From contig JAIBAF010000040.1 of assembly GCA_019695335.1 (NCBI GenBank), positions 1 through 33,326 on the forward strand: 33,326 bases of DNA. The letters run 5' to 3'. The stretch is from a bacterium (GTDB taxonomy: Bacteria > CLD3 > SB21). A program made the translations under genes and the position numbers. Below are positions 16,763 to 24,406 of the stretch, piece by piece; the stretch's first letter is position 1, and each line of letters begins with the position of its first letter. A model generated the notes under the pieces. That model saw nothing but the letters and a program-made list of their open reading frames with translations. It searched no databases and had not been told where the DNA came from.

Positions 16763-17740
16763 TTATGACCATGTAAGAACTATTTTGCCAAAATTTTTGT
16801 TATTCAGCATGCGTTCGTGCGCTTGTTCTACATCATCGAAGGAAAAAACGGAATCAACAATAGGTTTGATTTTTCCTGTTTCGGCTAATGGCATAACATC
16901 TTGCCGAATGTGTTGAGTGAGCTCGGATTTCATTGATAGAGGTTGATTGCGGAGCGTTGTACTACGAATCATCAGGTTTTTATTAAGTAATACGCTGAGA
17001 TCCAAAGAAGATTTTATCCCTCCCATCAATCCAATGATTACCAATTTTCCATTATGTGCGAGACAGTGTAAATTAGCCTCCAGATATTTTGCCCCGACCA
17101 CATCTAAAATCACATCAGTGCCATAACCATCGGTGATGGTTAAAATTTTTTTCTCAAAGGCGTCAGTCTTATAATTGATACAATCATCCGCGCCAAGTTT
17201 ATGACAAACCAGAGCTTTTTCATCCGAGCCCACGGTTGTGAATATTTTATGTAAACGCGCATGGGCCAATTGAATTGCTGCCGTTCCAACACCGCTTCCG
17301 CCGGCATGAATGAGCACTGATTGCGATCCTTGGAGATGGCCGACGCGAAATAAATTATAATAAGCCGTATAGAATGCTTCCGGAAAAGCAGCCGCTTGCT
17401 CATAGGACCAGCTTCCAGGGATCTTCAGCAACATTGATGAATGTACACATGCAAATTCCGCATAACCCCCACCCGCCAATAATGCGCATACACGATCTCC
17501 AGACTTCCATCCAATCACAGTTTCTCCGACCTGTTCGATTTCTCCGGCGCACTCCAATCCCATGATGGAAGTGATGCCTGTTGGAGGGGGATACAAACCA
17601 CGGCGCTGAAGTAAGTCGGCGCGATTGACCCCGGAAGCTTTAACACGTATCAAAACTTCTTCTGATCCGACTAGCGGAACAGCTGTTTCTTTTTTATGCA
17701 ATAGGTGTTGTCCAGTATGAGGTTCATAAAATGCAATCAT
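16763..17740 (-). CDS. NAD(P)H:quinone oxidoreductase, PIG3/zeta-crystallin-like MDR protein
   Basis: A 325-residue cytosolic zinc-free MDR enzyme. The N-terminal GroES-like domain shows VLIRVKASGVNRADLLQRRG and the PIG3-type YPPPTGITSIMGLECAG; the cofactor loop is VLIHAGGSGVGTAAIQLA, followed by KLGADDCINY. Members of this group reduce quinones with NADPH and respond to oxidative or electrophile stress; the substrate here is not known. It is divergent from the ECF sigma gene; the shared 203-base gap contains a CRP-type palindrome at 17854-17869. Downstream on the same strand is the AraC regulator. Confidence 0.9.
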   Translation of the reverse strand: MIAFYEPHTGQHLLHKKETAVPLVGSEEVLIRVKASGVNRADLLQRRGLYPPPTGITSIMGLECAGEIEQVGETVIGWKSGDRVCALLAGGGYAEFACVHSSMLLKIPGSWSYEQAAAFPEAFYTAYYNLFRVGHLQGSQSVLIHAGGSGVGTAAIQLAHARLHKIFTTVGSDEKALVCHKLGADDCINYKTDAFEKKILTITDGYGTDVILDVVGAKYLEANLHCLAHNGKLVIIGLMGGIKSSLDLSVLLNKNLMIRSTTLRNQPLSMKSELTQHIRQDVMPLAETGKIKPIVDSVFSFDDVEQAHERMLNNKNFGKIVLTWS

Positions 17741-17853
17741 TTTTGAAGCCTTTTTATAAGGTTATAATAAACAAAATATTACTTGCTTATGCAGGTTACT
17801 TTGACTTATCTTAAATTAATTCTTTTCTATTCATGATTTTGTCTTGATTATAG

Positions 17854-17869
17854 TGTGCTCTAAATCACA
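17854..17869. promoter_or_regulatory. CRP-type palindrome between the oxidoreductase and sigma-factor genes
   Basis: TGTGC, TCTAAA, TCACA: nine of ten bases of the TGTGA-N6-TCACA consensus. It overlaps a TACAAT (17870-17875) that could be a -10 box for the sigma gene; no -35 box sits at a good distance. It shares its architecture with the palindrome at 4279-4294, hinting at a common CRP-like regulator. Confidence 0.4.
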
Positions 17870-17943
17870 TACAATCCGAAAGAATATTTTTATTTTCTGA
17901 AAAATCTATTCGGAAAAAATCATCTAAATTCCCAAAATTTTCT

Positions 17944-18642
17944 ATGCACAATAAACCTGTAACCGATAAGCCTTCAACCGGGAAAATTGTTTGGTGTGAG
18001 GTTAAAGAGCGCGATTTAATACGTTTGAGCATTGAAGGTACCGAGCATGAAGCGGCTATGATGGAATTATGGAATCGGTATAAAAAGCGTTTGTATTTAT
18101 ATATCAAGTACAAACTTAATTTTAATCGGGGGACAGATTCGAATCAAGAAAAATACGTGATCGAAGATATTATTCAAAATACTTTTTTCGATGTTTTGGA
18201 AAATCTGCGAGAATACAATCCTACCTATGAAGTTTCAACATGGATTTATAACATTACTAACAAGCATTTAGTTCGATATATTCGTGAAATTCAAAAATTT
18301 CAAGGACGTACTTCAGGCTACGAGGATATTTCTGATAATTTTTCAGTTTCCTCAGATCAATATACTCCAGACGAAGAATTTGAATTAAAAGAATTTGAAC
18401 GAATTGTGAAAGTTTTTGTACAATCACTTAAGAATTCACTTGATCAGGAAGTATTCTTATTGTATTTACAGAATTTGCATACCAAGAACATTGCTGATGC
18501 AATGCACAATTCACAAGATGCGGTTCGGGCTAGGCTTAATCGGGTAATCAAGCAATTCAAGAAATTTTTGCAAAAGAAATATCCGGAATATCTTAATTCA
18601 TCAACATTGTCACAAATAAAGAATCTGAATGTTCAACGGTAA
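17944..18642 (+). CDS. ECF-type RNA polymerase sigma factor
   Basis: A 232-residue sigma70-family protein of the two-domain ECF kind. Region 2 spans about 35-115: AMMELWNRYKKRLYLYI, then EDIIQNTFFDVLENL (promoter melting) and VSTWIYNITNKHLVRYIRE (-10 recognition). Region 4 spans about 160-215: SLDQEVFLLYLQNLHTKNIADAM and SQDAVRARLNRVIKQFKKFL. An acidic linker joins them. The gene is notably AT-rich and has no evident Shine-Dalgarno. It is followed after 38 bases by a protein of unknown function, where a membrane anti-sigma factor would normally be found; no classical anti-sigma (ZAS or DUF) domain is seen there, so how this sigma is controlled is open. Confidence 0.88.
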   Translation: MHNKPVTDKPSTGKIVWCEVKERDLIRLSIEGTEHEAAMMELWNRYKKRLYLYIKYKLNFNRGTDSNQEKYVIEDIIQNTFFDVLENLREYNPTYEVSTWIYNITNKHLVRYIREIQKFQGRTSGYEDISDNFSVSSDQYTPDEEFELKEFERIVKVFVQSLKNSLDQEVFLLYLQNLHTKNIADAMHNSQDAVRARLNRVIKQFKKFLQKKYPEYLNSSTLSQIKNLNVQR

Positions 18643-18680
18643 AAATTTGTTGAAATTAACTTTCAAAGGTCGTGAGCAAT

Positions 18681-19772
18681 ATGTTTAACCCTGCAGAAAC
18701 AAACTCAGGCAATCCCAAAGTAGACGCATTGTTTTGTGAATTCCTTGGGGAACTTAACGACTACTGCACGAATGGCGTGGTGCGAAAAATGGATATGCCT
18801 AAAGTAATCATTTTGATGCAGCATTTTATAGAACAGTGCGATCATTGGGAAGACCGTATTGATCTCGAAGACCGGATGCGTTTGTTTGTAGGCACTAAGC
18901 TTCAATATGCCGGCGCTGAATCCAGTGTAGAAATCAGTGAATCCGTTGAAATGAGCATTAAAGATAAAATTCGTTCTATTATCGCAAAAAACCTGAACGA
19001 TGCTGGGAAGTTCGCAGGGTTTTTATTGAATTGGGCCATTATTAAACCTGCTAAAATCCTCAAAACTTTGATGCAGCCTGTTGTTGCAAACACTGTCTTG
19101 ACTTATTCTATTGCCGTTCATCCTCCTCAGATTGACGTGCAACTTTTTCAACCCAGTCAATCAGTTGCTCAGTCCCATAGCGAACAAACGTCTGTCGTCG
19201 AAAATAAAAGATCGTATGAGGCCTTGGCGATAGTGAAAACCTATTCGGAAGATGACATTAATAACTTGTCAGCAAATTTGCAGTCCGTCAGAAGTGAGCG
19301 CAAAAATATTGTTCGCAATTCTATTAAAAAGTCAGTCGCTAAACAAGAAATAGTCATACGGCAAACGCAAACGATGGCCAATGTCCAAGTCGATGTCGAG
19401 CGTCGAATTATTAAACGAGAGATCGTTTCTATATCCAAAAGCAAAATTGCCGATGAATTACTGAAAGAATCGCGTGCGACTGCTCGCAAGCTTCGCGATA
19501 TAGGTGACATTCAAGGTGTCATTACTCAGAATGATTACAAATTCATGAATTCATTCCAATCGATTAAAAATAACAGTGCTGTAAAAACAGGTCGTGTTGC
19601 TGTAAAATTTACTATTACTCCATCAGGATCTCCCAAAGATATTGAATTCATCCACAATACGTTTAACGAAGAATTAGCAAATCGTATTCGAATTCAATTA
19701 CTACAATTACGTTTTTCAGAAGTTGAAACCAAAGTTGGCGATCAAGTAGTCTATCATAGTTTTTATTTCTAA
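18681..19772 (+). CDS. Unknown protein with C-terminal TonB/AgmX-like domain, paired with the ECF sigma factor
   Basis: About 363 residues. I do not recognise the N-terminal part (about 1-90, helical, with three cysteines and acidic WEDRIDLEDRM). A weakly hydrophobic stretch near 110-150 (FAGFLLNWAII...) could be a membrane anchor but is broken by charges. The central region (about 180-270) is rich in Lys/Arg/Glu and helical. The last ~65 residues, beginning GRVAVKFTITPSGSPKDIEF and ending near LLQLRFSE, resemble the AgmX/TonB C-terminal fold. The ATG at 18681 follows AAAGG by 11 bases; a GTG at 18672 is an alternative. Position suggests an anti-sigma or signal-transducing partner, which is inference only. 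Confidence 0.6.
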   Translation: MFNPAETNSGNPKVDALFCEFLGELNDYCTNGVVRKMDMPKVIILMQHFIEQCDHWEDRIDLEDRMRLFVGTKLQYAGAESSVEISESVEMSIKDKIRSIIAKNLNDAGKFAGFLLNWAIIKPAKILKTLMQPVVANTVLTYSIAVHPPQIDVQLFQPSQSVAQSHSEQTSVVENKRSYEALAIVKTYSEDDINNLSANLQSVRSERKNIVRNSIKKSVAKQEIVIRQTQTMANVQVDVERRIIKREIVSISKSKIADELLKESRATARKLRDIGDIQGVITQNDYKFMNSFQSIKNNSAVKTGRVAVKFTITPSGSPKDIEFIHNTFNEELANRIRIQLLQLRFSEVETKVGDQVVYHSFYF

Positions 19773-19821
19773 CCCAATAAATTCCTGCACAATTCTACCG
19801 TCCTTTGAAGGAGAATAATCT

Positions 19822-20109
19822 GTGATCGAGTACATGATACTGAAATACGGATTGAATTACATGCCGGCCTCATTGAATATTATCGCAAAACGTGTTGGAA
19901 TTTCCGAGTCGGATAAAACATTGAATGCTTTGAAAGAAGAACTAGAGAAATTGGTGCTGAAAAAGAAAGTATTTAAATCCGGTAATCGTTATGCGATTGA
20001 TATGGAGGGGGCAAAATCTTTGGCAGCATGGTCACCACCGGCAGGAACCCATTATCCGACTCCGAAAGATTTCGGTAAGCAATTCAAACAATTTATGGTA
20101 AATCGATAA
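19822..20109 (+). CDS. Small winged-helix-like protein of unknown function
   Basis: A 95-residue protein starting at GTG, with AAGGAG (19808-19813) eight bases upstream. The middle (IIAKRVGISESDKTLNALKEELEKLVLKKKVFKSGNRYAI) reads like a winged helix: a turn after AKRVGIS, a long second helix and a strand pair ending GNRYAI. The C-terminal third is basic and Pro-rich (SPPAGTHYPTPKDFGKQF). DNA or RNA binding is plausible but not shown. It is the third and last gene of the sigma-factor block, 49 bases after the TonB-C-like protein, and its stop is three bases before the terminator hairpin. Confidence 0.6.
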   Translation: MIEYMILKYGLNYMPASLNIIAKRVGISESDKTLNALKEELEKLVLKKKVFKSGNRYAIDMEGAKSLAAWSPPAGTHYPTPKDFGKQFKQFMVNR

Positions 20110-20112
20110 AAA

Positions 20113-20137
20113 CCCGCTTAAACGCGGGATTTTTTTT
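20113..20137. terminator. Bidirectional intrinsic terminator between convergent genes
   Basis: CCCGC (20113-20117), loop TTAAAC, GCGGG (20124-20128), then eight T on the plus strand. Read on the minus strand, the same hairpin is followed by five T. The minus-strand gene's TAA stop lies inside the loop, so the hairpin overlaps its end. Confidence 0.85.
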
Positions 20138-20456
20138 GGACATTTTTTTTGGTTTTGGATTTCGGTTTATTTTCGGAAACCGGAACCATACAAACTGAGT
20201 TTTCAGTGCCAAAATCGTTATTCCGTTTCGGCGCTGAATCATCCGCCATCCATCGTTGATGATCAACTCTGTATAAAAACTGGTGCTCACCGGGAGTCAA
20301 AGCGATTTCAATTTTCCATTTTCCATTCTTAGCTTTTTTAAGTGGATGACGATTTTCATTCCATCCATTGAATTCACCTAAAAGCTCAACCGATCGGGCA
20401 TCTGTCAAATCCACTTCAAATAGCATTTTTTTTGTTTTTTGATTGTATGATACCAT
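20118..20456 (-). CDS. Stand-alone CBM48/AMPK-beta-like glycogen-binding domain protein
   Basis: A 112-residue protein. Residues about 5-85 match the E-set/CBM48 fold of isoamylase and AMPK beta: MLFEVDLTDARSVELLGEFNGWNE, HPLKKAKNGKWKIEIALTPGEHQFLYRVD and a WMADDSAPKRNNDFGTENSV end. The conserved GxFNxW and WKIEIALTPGEHQFLY segments are the best evidence. The tail (NKPKSKTKKNVQKKSRV) is strongly basic. There is no enzyme domain, so it may target glycogen or a protein partner. The ATG at 20456 was chosen because the homology starts there and a G-run lies about nine bases upstream; an earlier frame has no family similarity. It is convergent with the small winged-helix gene and shares its terminator. 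Confidence 0.8.
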   Translation of the reverse strand: MVSYNQKTKKMLFEVDLTDARSVELLGEFNGWNENRHPLKKAKNGKWKIEIALTPGEHQFLYRVDHQRWMADDSAPKRNNDFGTENSVCMVPVSENKPKSKTKKNVQKKSRV

Positions 20457-20588
20457 AGTTATTGCCCCCGTTAGTTGAAAAAAATGATTAAATCGATTAT
20501 AAAGAAAAAACGTAATAATTACAATAATCAATTCATTGTATGTTTGTTAACAAGCTGTTTTTATGCAATTTTTGGGAGGATAAAAAAC

Positions 20589-20617
20589 TTGACTTTCAAA
20601 CTCGGAATTGATACTTT
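20589..20617 (+). promoter_or_regulatory. Possible promoter of the efp-accB transcript
   Basis: TTGACT (20589-20594), 17 bases, TACTTT (20612-20617). The -35 box is good, the -10 box weak (three of six), so this is tentative. It lies in the 215-base divergent gap upstream of efp and would give a leader of about 50 bases. The gap also has a palindrome TTGTTAACAA at 20544-20553. Confidence 0.3.
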
Positions 20618-20671
20618 AGCCAACCTTTGAATAATCAATATCTTTTTTGACATAATAGGAATAAGAATTTC

Positions 20672-21235
20672 ATGGCAGGAGTTAGCGATTTTAGAACGGG
20701 CATGACTATTTTAATGGATGGTAATTTATTTATCGTAACTGAATTTCAACATCGGAACCCTGGTAATTGGCGTGCGTTTGTAGTCGCTAAATTAAAAAAT
20801 GTCAGGACAGGGCGTGTTATTGAAAAAACTTTCCGTTCACATGACAAGCTAGAAGAGGTTCGTACCGATGCTAAAGAAATGCAATTTTTGTATTCTGATG
20901 GAAGTATGATGCATTTTATGGATAATGTTACGTTCGAGCAAGTGGGGATACCGGTAGAGACTGTAGGTGAGGCGGCCAATTATTTACGCGAAGGTATTAC
21001 ACCGAAAATCCTTTTCTATGAAGGGAATGCGGTTAATATCGAATTACCTATTACGGTTGAATTGAAAGTTGTAACGACGGCGCCGGGTGTAAGAGGTGAT
21101 ACGGTGACAGGCGGTAGCAAGCCTGCTGAATTGGAAACCGGAGCGACCGTGAATGTTCCTCTTTTTATCAATGAAGGTGATCGCGTCAAGGTCGACACTC
21201 GTACCGGTGAATATTTGGAACGCGTCACTAAATAA
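20672..21235 (+). CDS. efp: Translation elongation factor P
   Basis: A 187-residue EF-P that relieves ribosome stalling at polyproline. The three beta-barrel domains are complete: KOW-like domain I (SDFRTGMTILMDG), OB domain II (RTDAKEMQFLYSDGSMMHFMDN, then FYEGNAVNIELP) and domain III with the signature VTTAPGVRGDTVTGGSKPAELETGA. The tip of the domain I loop, which reaches the peptidyl-transferase centre, reads NPGNWRAF, so residue 32 is Asn where E. coli has the modified Lys34 and pseudomonads have Arg. Neither lysylation by EpmA nor rhamnosylation by EarP would be possible on this side chain. accB follows 32 bases later. Confidence 0.95.
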   Translation: MAGVSDFRTGMTILMDGNLFIVTEFQHRNPGNWRAFVVAKLKNVRTGRVIEKTFRSHDKLEEVRTDAKEMQFLYSDGSMMHFMDNVTFEQVGIPVETVGEAANYLREGITPKILFYEGNAVNIELPITVELKVVTTAPGVRGDTVTGGSKPAELETGATVNVPLFINEGDRVKVDTRTGEYLERVTK

Positions 21236-21267
21236 AATTTTGTAATTAATCGACTCGAGGAGTGGTG

Positions 21268-21801
21268 ATGATGGATCTTAATGAGTTGAAGAAACTCATC
21301 AAAATAGTTGATGAGAGTAATGTCAATGAAGTCGAGATTGAAGAAGAATTATCGAAGGCCAAAGGTAAACTGAAAGTTCGTATCAGTAAGAATCATGGAG
21401 TTTCGGCTATGACGGTACTACCACAGGCTCATCAGACCTCCCATTTTCCACCTCCATTAGTACAACACACTCCGACGACTCAACCGCTGCAATTCGAAAG
21501 CCAGGAAACAATAACGAAATCGCAAGCCGAGCGTCCGCTCGATGTAGTAGACAAAGGCGAATTTATTGAAGTAAAATCGCCGATCGTAGGCACATTTTAT
21601 CGTTCACCTGCTCCTGATGCGGATTCTTATGTGGATGTCGGTACAGTTATTAAACCGGGACAGACTTTGTGTATTATCGAAGCCATGAAGATCATGAACG
21701 AAATTGAAAGCGAAGTCAGCGGTAAAGTTGCCAAAATTCTTGTCGAAAACGGTCAACCCGTGGAATACAATCAGACGTTGTTTCTTATCGGAAAAGCATA
21801 A
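21268..21801 (+). CDS. accB: Acetyl-CoA carboxylase biotin carboxyl carrier protein
   Basis: A 177-residue carrier that holds biotin between biotin carboxylase and carboxyltransferase in fatty-acid synthesis. The N-terminal 45 residues are the helical BC-binding region ([22 protein letters not shown]), followed by a Pro/Gln-rich linker (about 50-90) and the biotinyl domain (97-177). The biotin lysine is K141 in EAMKIMNEI; the residue after it is Ile, replacing the usual Met of AMKM, a tolerated change. GAGGAG (21257-21262) lies five bases before the ATG. The efp-accB order is common, but accC, which normally follows, is not present; a terminator and a sensor kinase follow. Confidence 0.95.
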   Translation: MMDLNELKKLIKIVDESNVNEVEIEEELSKAKGKLKVRISKNHGVSAMTVLPQAHQTSHFPPPLVQHTPTTQPLQFESQETITKSQAERPLDVVDKGEFIEVKSPIVGTFYRSPAPDADSYVDVGTVIKPGQTLCIIEAMKIMNEIESEVSGKVAKILVENGQPVEYNQTLFLIGKA

Positions 21802-21833
21802 TCTCGTCAAATCCAAAAAGCTCTTTTGATGAC

Positions 21834-21867
21834 AGTCACCCTGAAATAATTTAGGGTGACTTTTTTT
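21834..21867 (+). terminator. Intrinsic terminator after accB
   Basis: A perfect nine-base stem, AGTCACCCT (21834-21842) and AGGGTGACT (21853-21861), with a ten-base AT-rich loop, is followed by a run of T to 21867. It ends the efp-accB transcript 33 bases after accB. Confidence 0.9.
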
Positions 21868-21891
21868 ATTCATTTATTCAGTACGCTTGCT

Positions 21892-23475
21892 ATGTCCTTA
21901 CGAACTAAAATATACGGGGGCTACTTTTTTCTGTTATGTTTTTGGTTAATTGTCTGGTTTTATCTCAATCATCATGTGGAACGCGTTCACACGTTATTGG
22001 ATGTTTTGACGCCACTGGAACATTCGCGTACTCAGTTAGTAAAGCGTATTCATTCGGGGCTACGCAATCAGGAGAAACTCGCTGCTGTATTGGCCACAAA
22101 CATTGGATCAACAAATTTTGAAAACAATATCGGCGCTATGACCTCTGAAATGGGCGATATTCAATACAGCGCTGATAGTTTACTTTTTCTGTCTTCACGC
22201 TGGCATCAGACGGCTGACAAAATCTACAATAGTAATTTTGATCGTTTAGTATTGGGATTAGGGCTTGGATATTCGGAAGTGCAGGAAGCCAATCAAACTG
22301 CTTTTCGTAATGAGATTCTACAAATTAATGATCTGAAAATTTTTGAAAAGCAAATTGGTGATTTATTTGAAAAACAAAGAACAGCAGCCGATGCCCGTCA
22401 TGCGCGCAATTTTAATACGAAATTCGATCGATGGATCAGTGCATTATCAGATTCTATGCTGGCCAGATTGAATACCTTTGAGCATATAAGCAATCAAAAT
22501 ACGATTGTACGTATCAATACGATCAATGAAATCAGCCATTCTATGAATTGGTTGAGCTACGGCATTCTCATAGTGACATTAATATTTGTTGTCATTCTCA
22601 CTCACGACGTTCGGCAGATTCTGTCGGGGTTCAGGGTACTTAAATCGGCTGCTCAGGAAGTTGCACAAGGTAAATTGCAACCGCATGTTCCAGCCAAAGG
22701 ATTTAAAGAAATGGAAGAGCTTTTGGCGGCTTTTAATGCAATGACCGAACAACTGCGCGAATTAGAAAATTTAAAATCGGACTTTTTCAGTAAATTGGTT
22801 CACGATTTTAAAAGTCCATTAGACAACATTAAACAATCAGCCGATGTATTGCTCAATGATATTACCGGTGGCTCGCTTGATTCCAATCAGAAAAAATTTT
22901 TAGAAATCATTAAGCGAAGCGCCAGTAATTTGCGAGCGATGGTGCAAGAACAACTCAACGAATCGAAGCTTATAGCTGGTCAGTCAGAGCTTAAATATGA
23001 AATGTGTGATTTAAAAGAACTGATTCGTGACCGGATTGAATTGCAACGCCCGACAGCCGTTGCAAAACAGGTTAGCTTTTCAATGAAGTTCAATGAAGCT
23101 AATTTTACCATTGCATGCGATCGAAATAAAATAAGCCGTGTAATGGATAATTTATTAAGCAATGCTATTAAATTTTCCCGATCGGATACAAGGATTTCAG
23201 TCGAATTGGAAGACAAAGGCGAACAGGTTCAGGTGCGAATCAAAGACAGCGGTGTCGGCATTCCGGCTGAGAAACAAAACGTTATTTTTAAAAAATACGG
23301 GCGGCTAAGTTCATCGGACATGACGACCGGTACCGGGCTTGGATTGTACACGGCTAAATATATTGTTGAATTGCACCGGGGAAGTATCTGGTTTAAAAGT
23401 AAATCCGGGTTCGGATCAACTTTTTATTTTATATTACCCAAAGAGCCGCCTATTGTATTGCCGCCCAACACCTGA
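21892..23475 (+). CDS. Orphan membrane sensor histidine kinase
   Basis: A 527-residue kinase. Transmembrane helices lie near 8-28 and 223-238 and enclose a ~190-residue periplasmic, mostly helical sensor. HAMP follows (about 240-295). The dimerisation domain has H304 in LVHDFKSPLDNI, and the ATPase domain has N-box DNLLSNAIKFS, G1 DSGVGIP and G2 GTGLGLYTAKY. All catalytic motifs are intact. The ATG at 21892 was chosen because an earlier frame would start inside the accB terminator. No response regulator lies next to it. Its last 52 bases overlap the convergent deacetylase gene. Confidence 0.9.
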   Translation: MSLRTKIYGGYFFLLCFWLIVWFYLNHHVERVHTLLDVLTPLEHSRTQLVKRIHSGLRNQEKLAAVLATNIGSTNFENNIGAMTSEMGDIQYSADSLLFLSSRWHQTADKIYNSNFDRLVLGLGLGYSEVQEANQTAFRNEILQINDLKIFEKQIGDLFEKQRTAADARHARNFNTKFDRWISALSDSMLARLNTFEHISNQNTIVRINTINEISHSMNWLSYGILIVTLIFVVILTHDVRQILSGFRVLKSAAQEVAQGKLQPHVPAKGFKEMEELLAAFNAMTEQLRELENLKSDFFSKLVHDFKSPLDNIKQSADVLLNDITGGSLDSNQKKFLEIIKRSASNLRAMVQEQLNESKLIAGQSELKYEMCDLKELIRDRIELQRPTAVAKQVSFSMKFNEANFTIACDRNKISRVMDNLLSNAIKFSRSDTRISVELEDKGEQVQVRIKDSGVGIPAEKQNVIFKKYGRLSSSDMTTGTGLGLYTAKYIVELHRGSIWFKSKSGFGSTFYFILPKEPPIVLPPNT

Positions 23476-24332
23476 TCCTGATTTTCTAATAACCCGCTCA
23501 TTGTTACCAACTCATATCCATTTTCGCGCAACAAGCGAATCGTTTCCGGCAATGCCTCGGCTGTATGTTTACCGCCTTTATTCATGTGCATGATAACGAT
23601 CGTACCACTCTTAACTCCGTTGAGAATCTGTGTTATAAGCCTTTCTTTTGTGGCATGGGGATCAGGATCGCCGGATGGGATATCGCCGACGATGGTTGTG
23701 AGTCCCAGTGCGGCTGCTGTTTGAATTACCCGGTCGTCATATTCAATATAAGGAGGTCTGAAAAATTTCGGAACCACACCTGTGACTGTGTAAATAATTT
23801 CTTGCGTCCATCGAATTTCATCTTGCAGCCGTTCATCCGATACACGTGTCAAATGCCCGTGGAGATAACTATGATTCCCGATTTCAAAAAAGGGAATGGT
23901 CGCTAGAAATCGCGCGTCGTCCGGTCTATCCTGAACCCATTTTCCGCCGAGGAACAAAGTGGCCGGGGCTCCAGTGCGAATAAGTATTTCTATGACGGTA
24001 CTGTCGACACGGCTTGGGAGCAAAGTAGAACACGCATCAAAAGTCAGCGCAATTTTGCGAGAACTTGGCGAATGTAAAACAGGGTTTAAAGATCCGCGAT
24101 GATCAGGATTAATCTTTTTCAAATACATGTTCGGTGCAGGGAAGTATTTTTCAGAAGAAAGGGGTCGGTAATATTGTAAAAGGTTTATTTGAGAACGCGT
24201 AATTATTTGTCCAAAAAATGACCCACGTACGTTGTAAGCATACAATACATACAAGGTGATGATGAGACAGGATATAATGAGTAAGGTTGCCGGAGACCAT
24301 TGTTTATACAAATGAGCTTCTGTGCCTTCCAA
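23424..24332 (-). CDS. Membrane-anchored polysaccharide deacetylase (NodB-type, CE4)
   Basis: A 302-residue protein that removes acetyl groups from N-acetyl sugars in a cell-wall or exopolysaccharide polymer. Residues 15-34 form one membrane helix; the rest faces the periplasm. The NodB domain has motif 1 LTFDAC (96-101, D99; Ala replaces the second Asp, as in several CE4 subgroups), motif 2 GNHSYLH (metal ligands H154 and H158), motif 3 RPPY (192-195) and the late IVIMHMNKGG. The start is a TTG without a good Shine-Dalgarno and is uncertain. The 3' end overlaps the sensor kinase gene by 52 bases in antisense. Confidence 0.88.
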   Translation of the reverse strand: MEGTEAHLYKQWSPATLLIISCLIITLYVLYAYNVRGSFFGQIITRSQINLLQYYRPLSSEKYFPAPNMYLKKINPDHRGSLNPVLHSPSSRKIALTFDACSTLLPSRVDSTVIEILIRTGAPATLFLGGKWVQDRPDDARFLATIPFFEIGNHSYLHGHLTRVSDERLQDEIRWTQEIIYTVTGVVPKFFRPPYIEYDDRVIQTAAALGLTTIVGDIPSGDPDPHATKERLITQILNGVKSGTIVIMHMNKGGKHTAEALPETIRLLRENGYELVTMSGLLENQDQVLGGNTIGGSLGNIK

Positions 24333-24340
24333 AATTTTTA

Positions 24341-24369
24341 TTGAAAAAGAGAGGGTTTTTTAAGATACT
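24341..24369 (+). promoter_or_regulatory. Possible promoter of the 24407-32293 gene run
   Basis: TTGAAA (24341-24346), 17 bases, GATACT (24364-24369): five of six and four of six consensus bases. It lies just upstream of the first gene of a seven-gene co-directional run and just outside the divergent deacetylase start. Confidence 0.4.
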
Positions 24370-24406
24370 TAGCCGACTAATAATGGTCCAAATTAAGGGA
24401 GGTTTC

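Noticed and set aside
20576-20633. Leader peptide upstream of efp (GGGAGG followed by TTG and 12 codons)
   Set aside because: The frame is very short, has no regulatory codon pattern and overlaps the likely promoter.
21856-21891. Longer N-terminus of the sensor kinase
   Set aside because: That start would lie within the hairpin and T-run of the accB terminator; the ATG at 21892 begins just before the first membrane helix.
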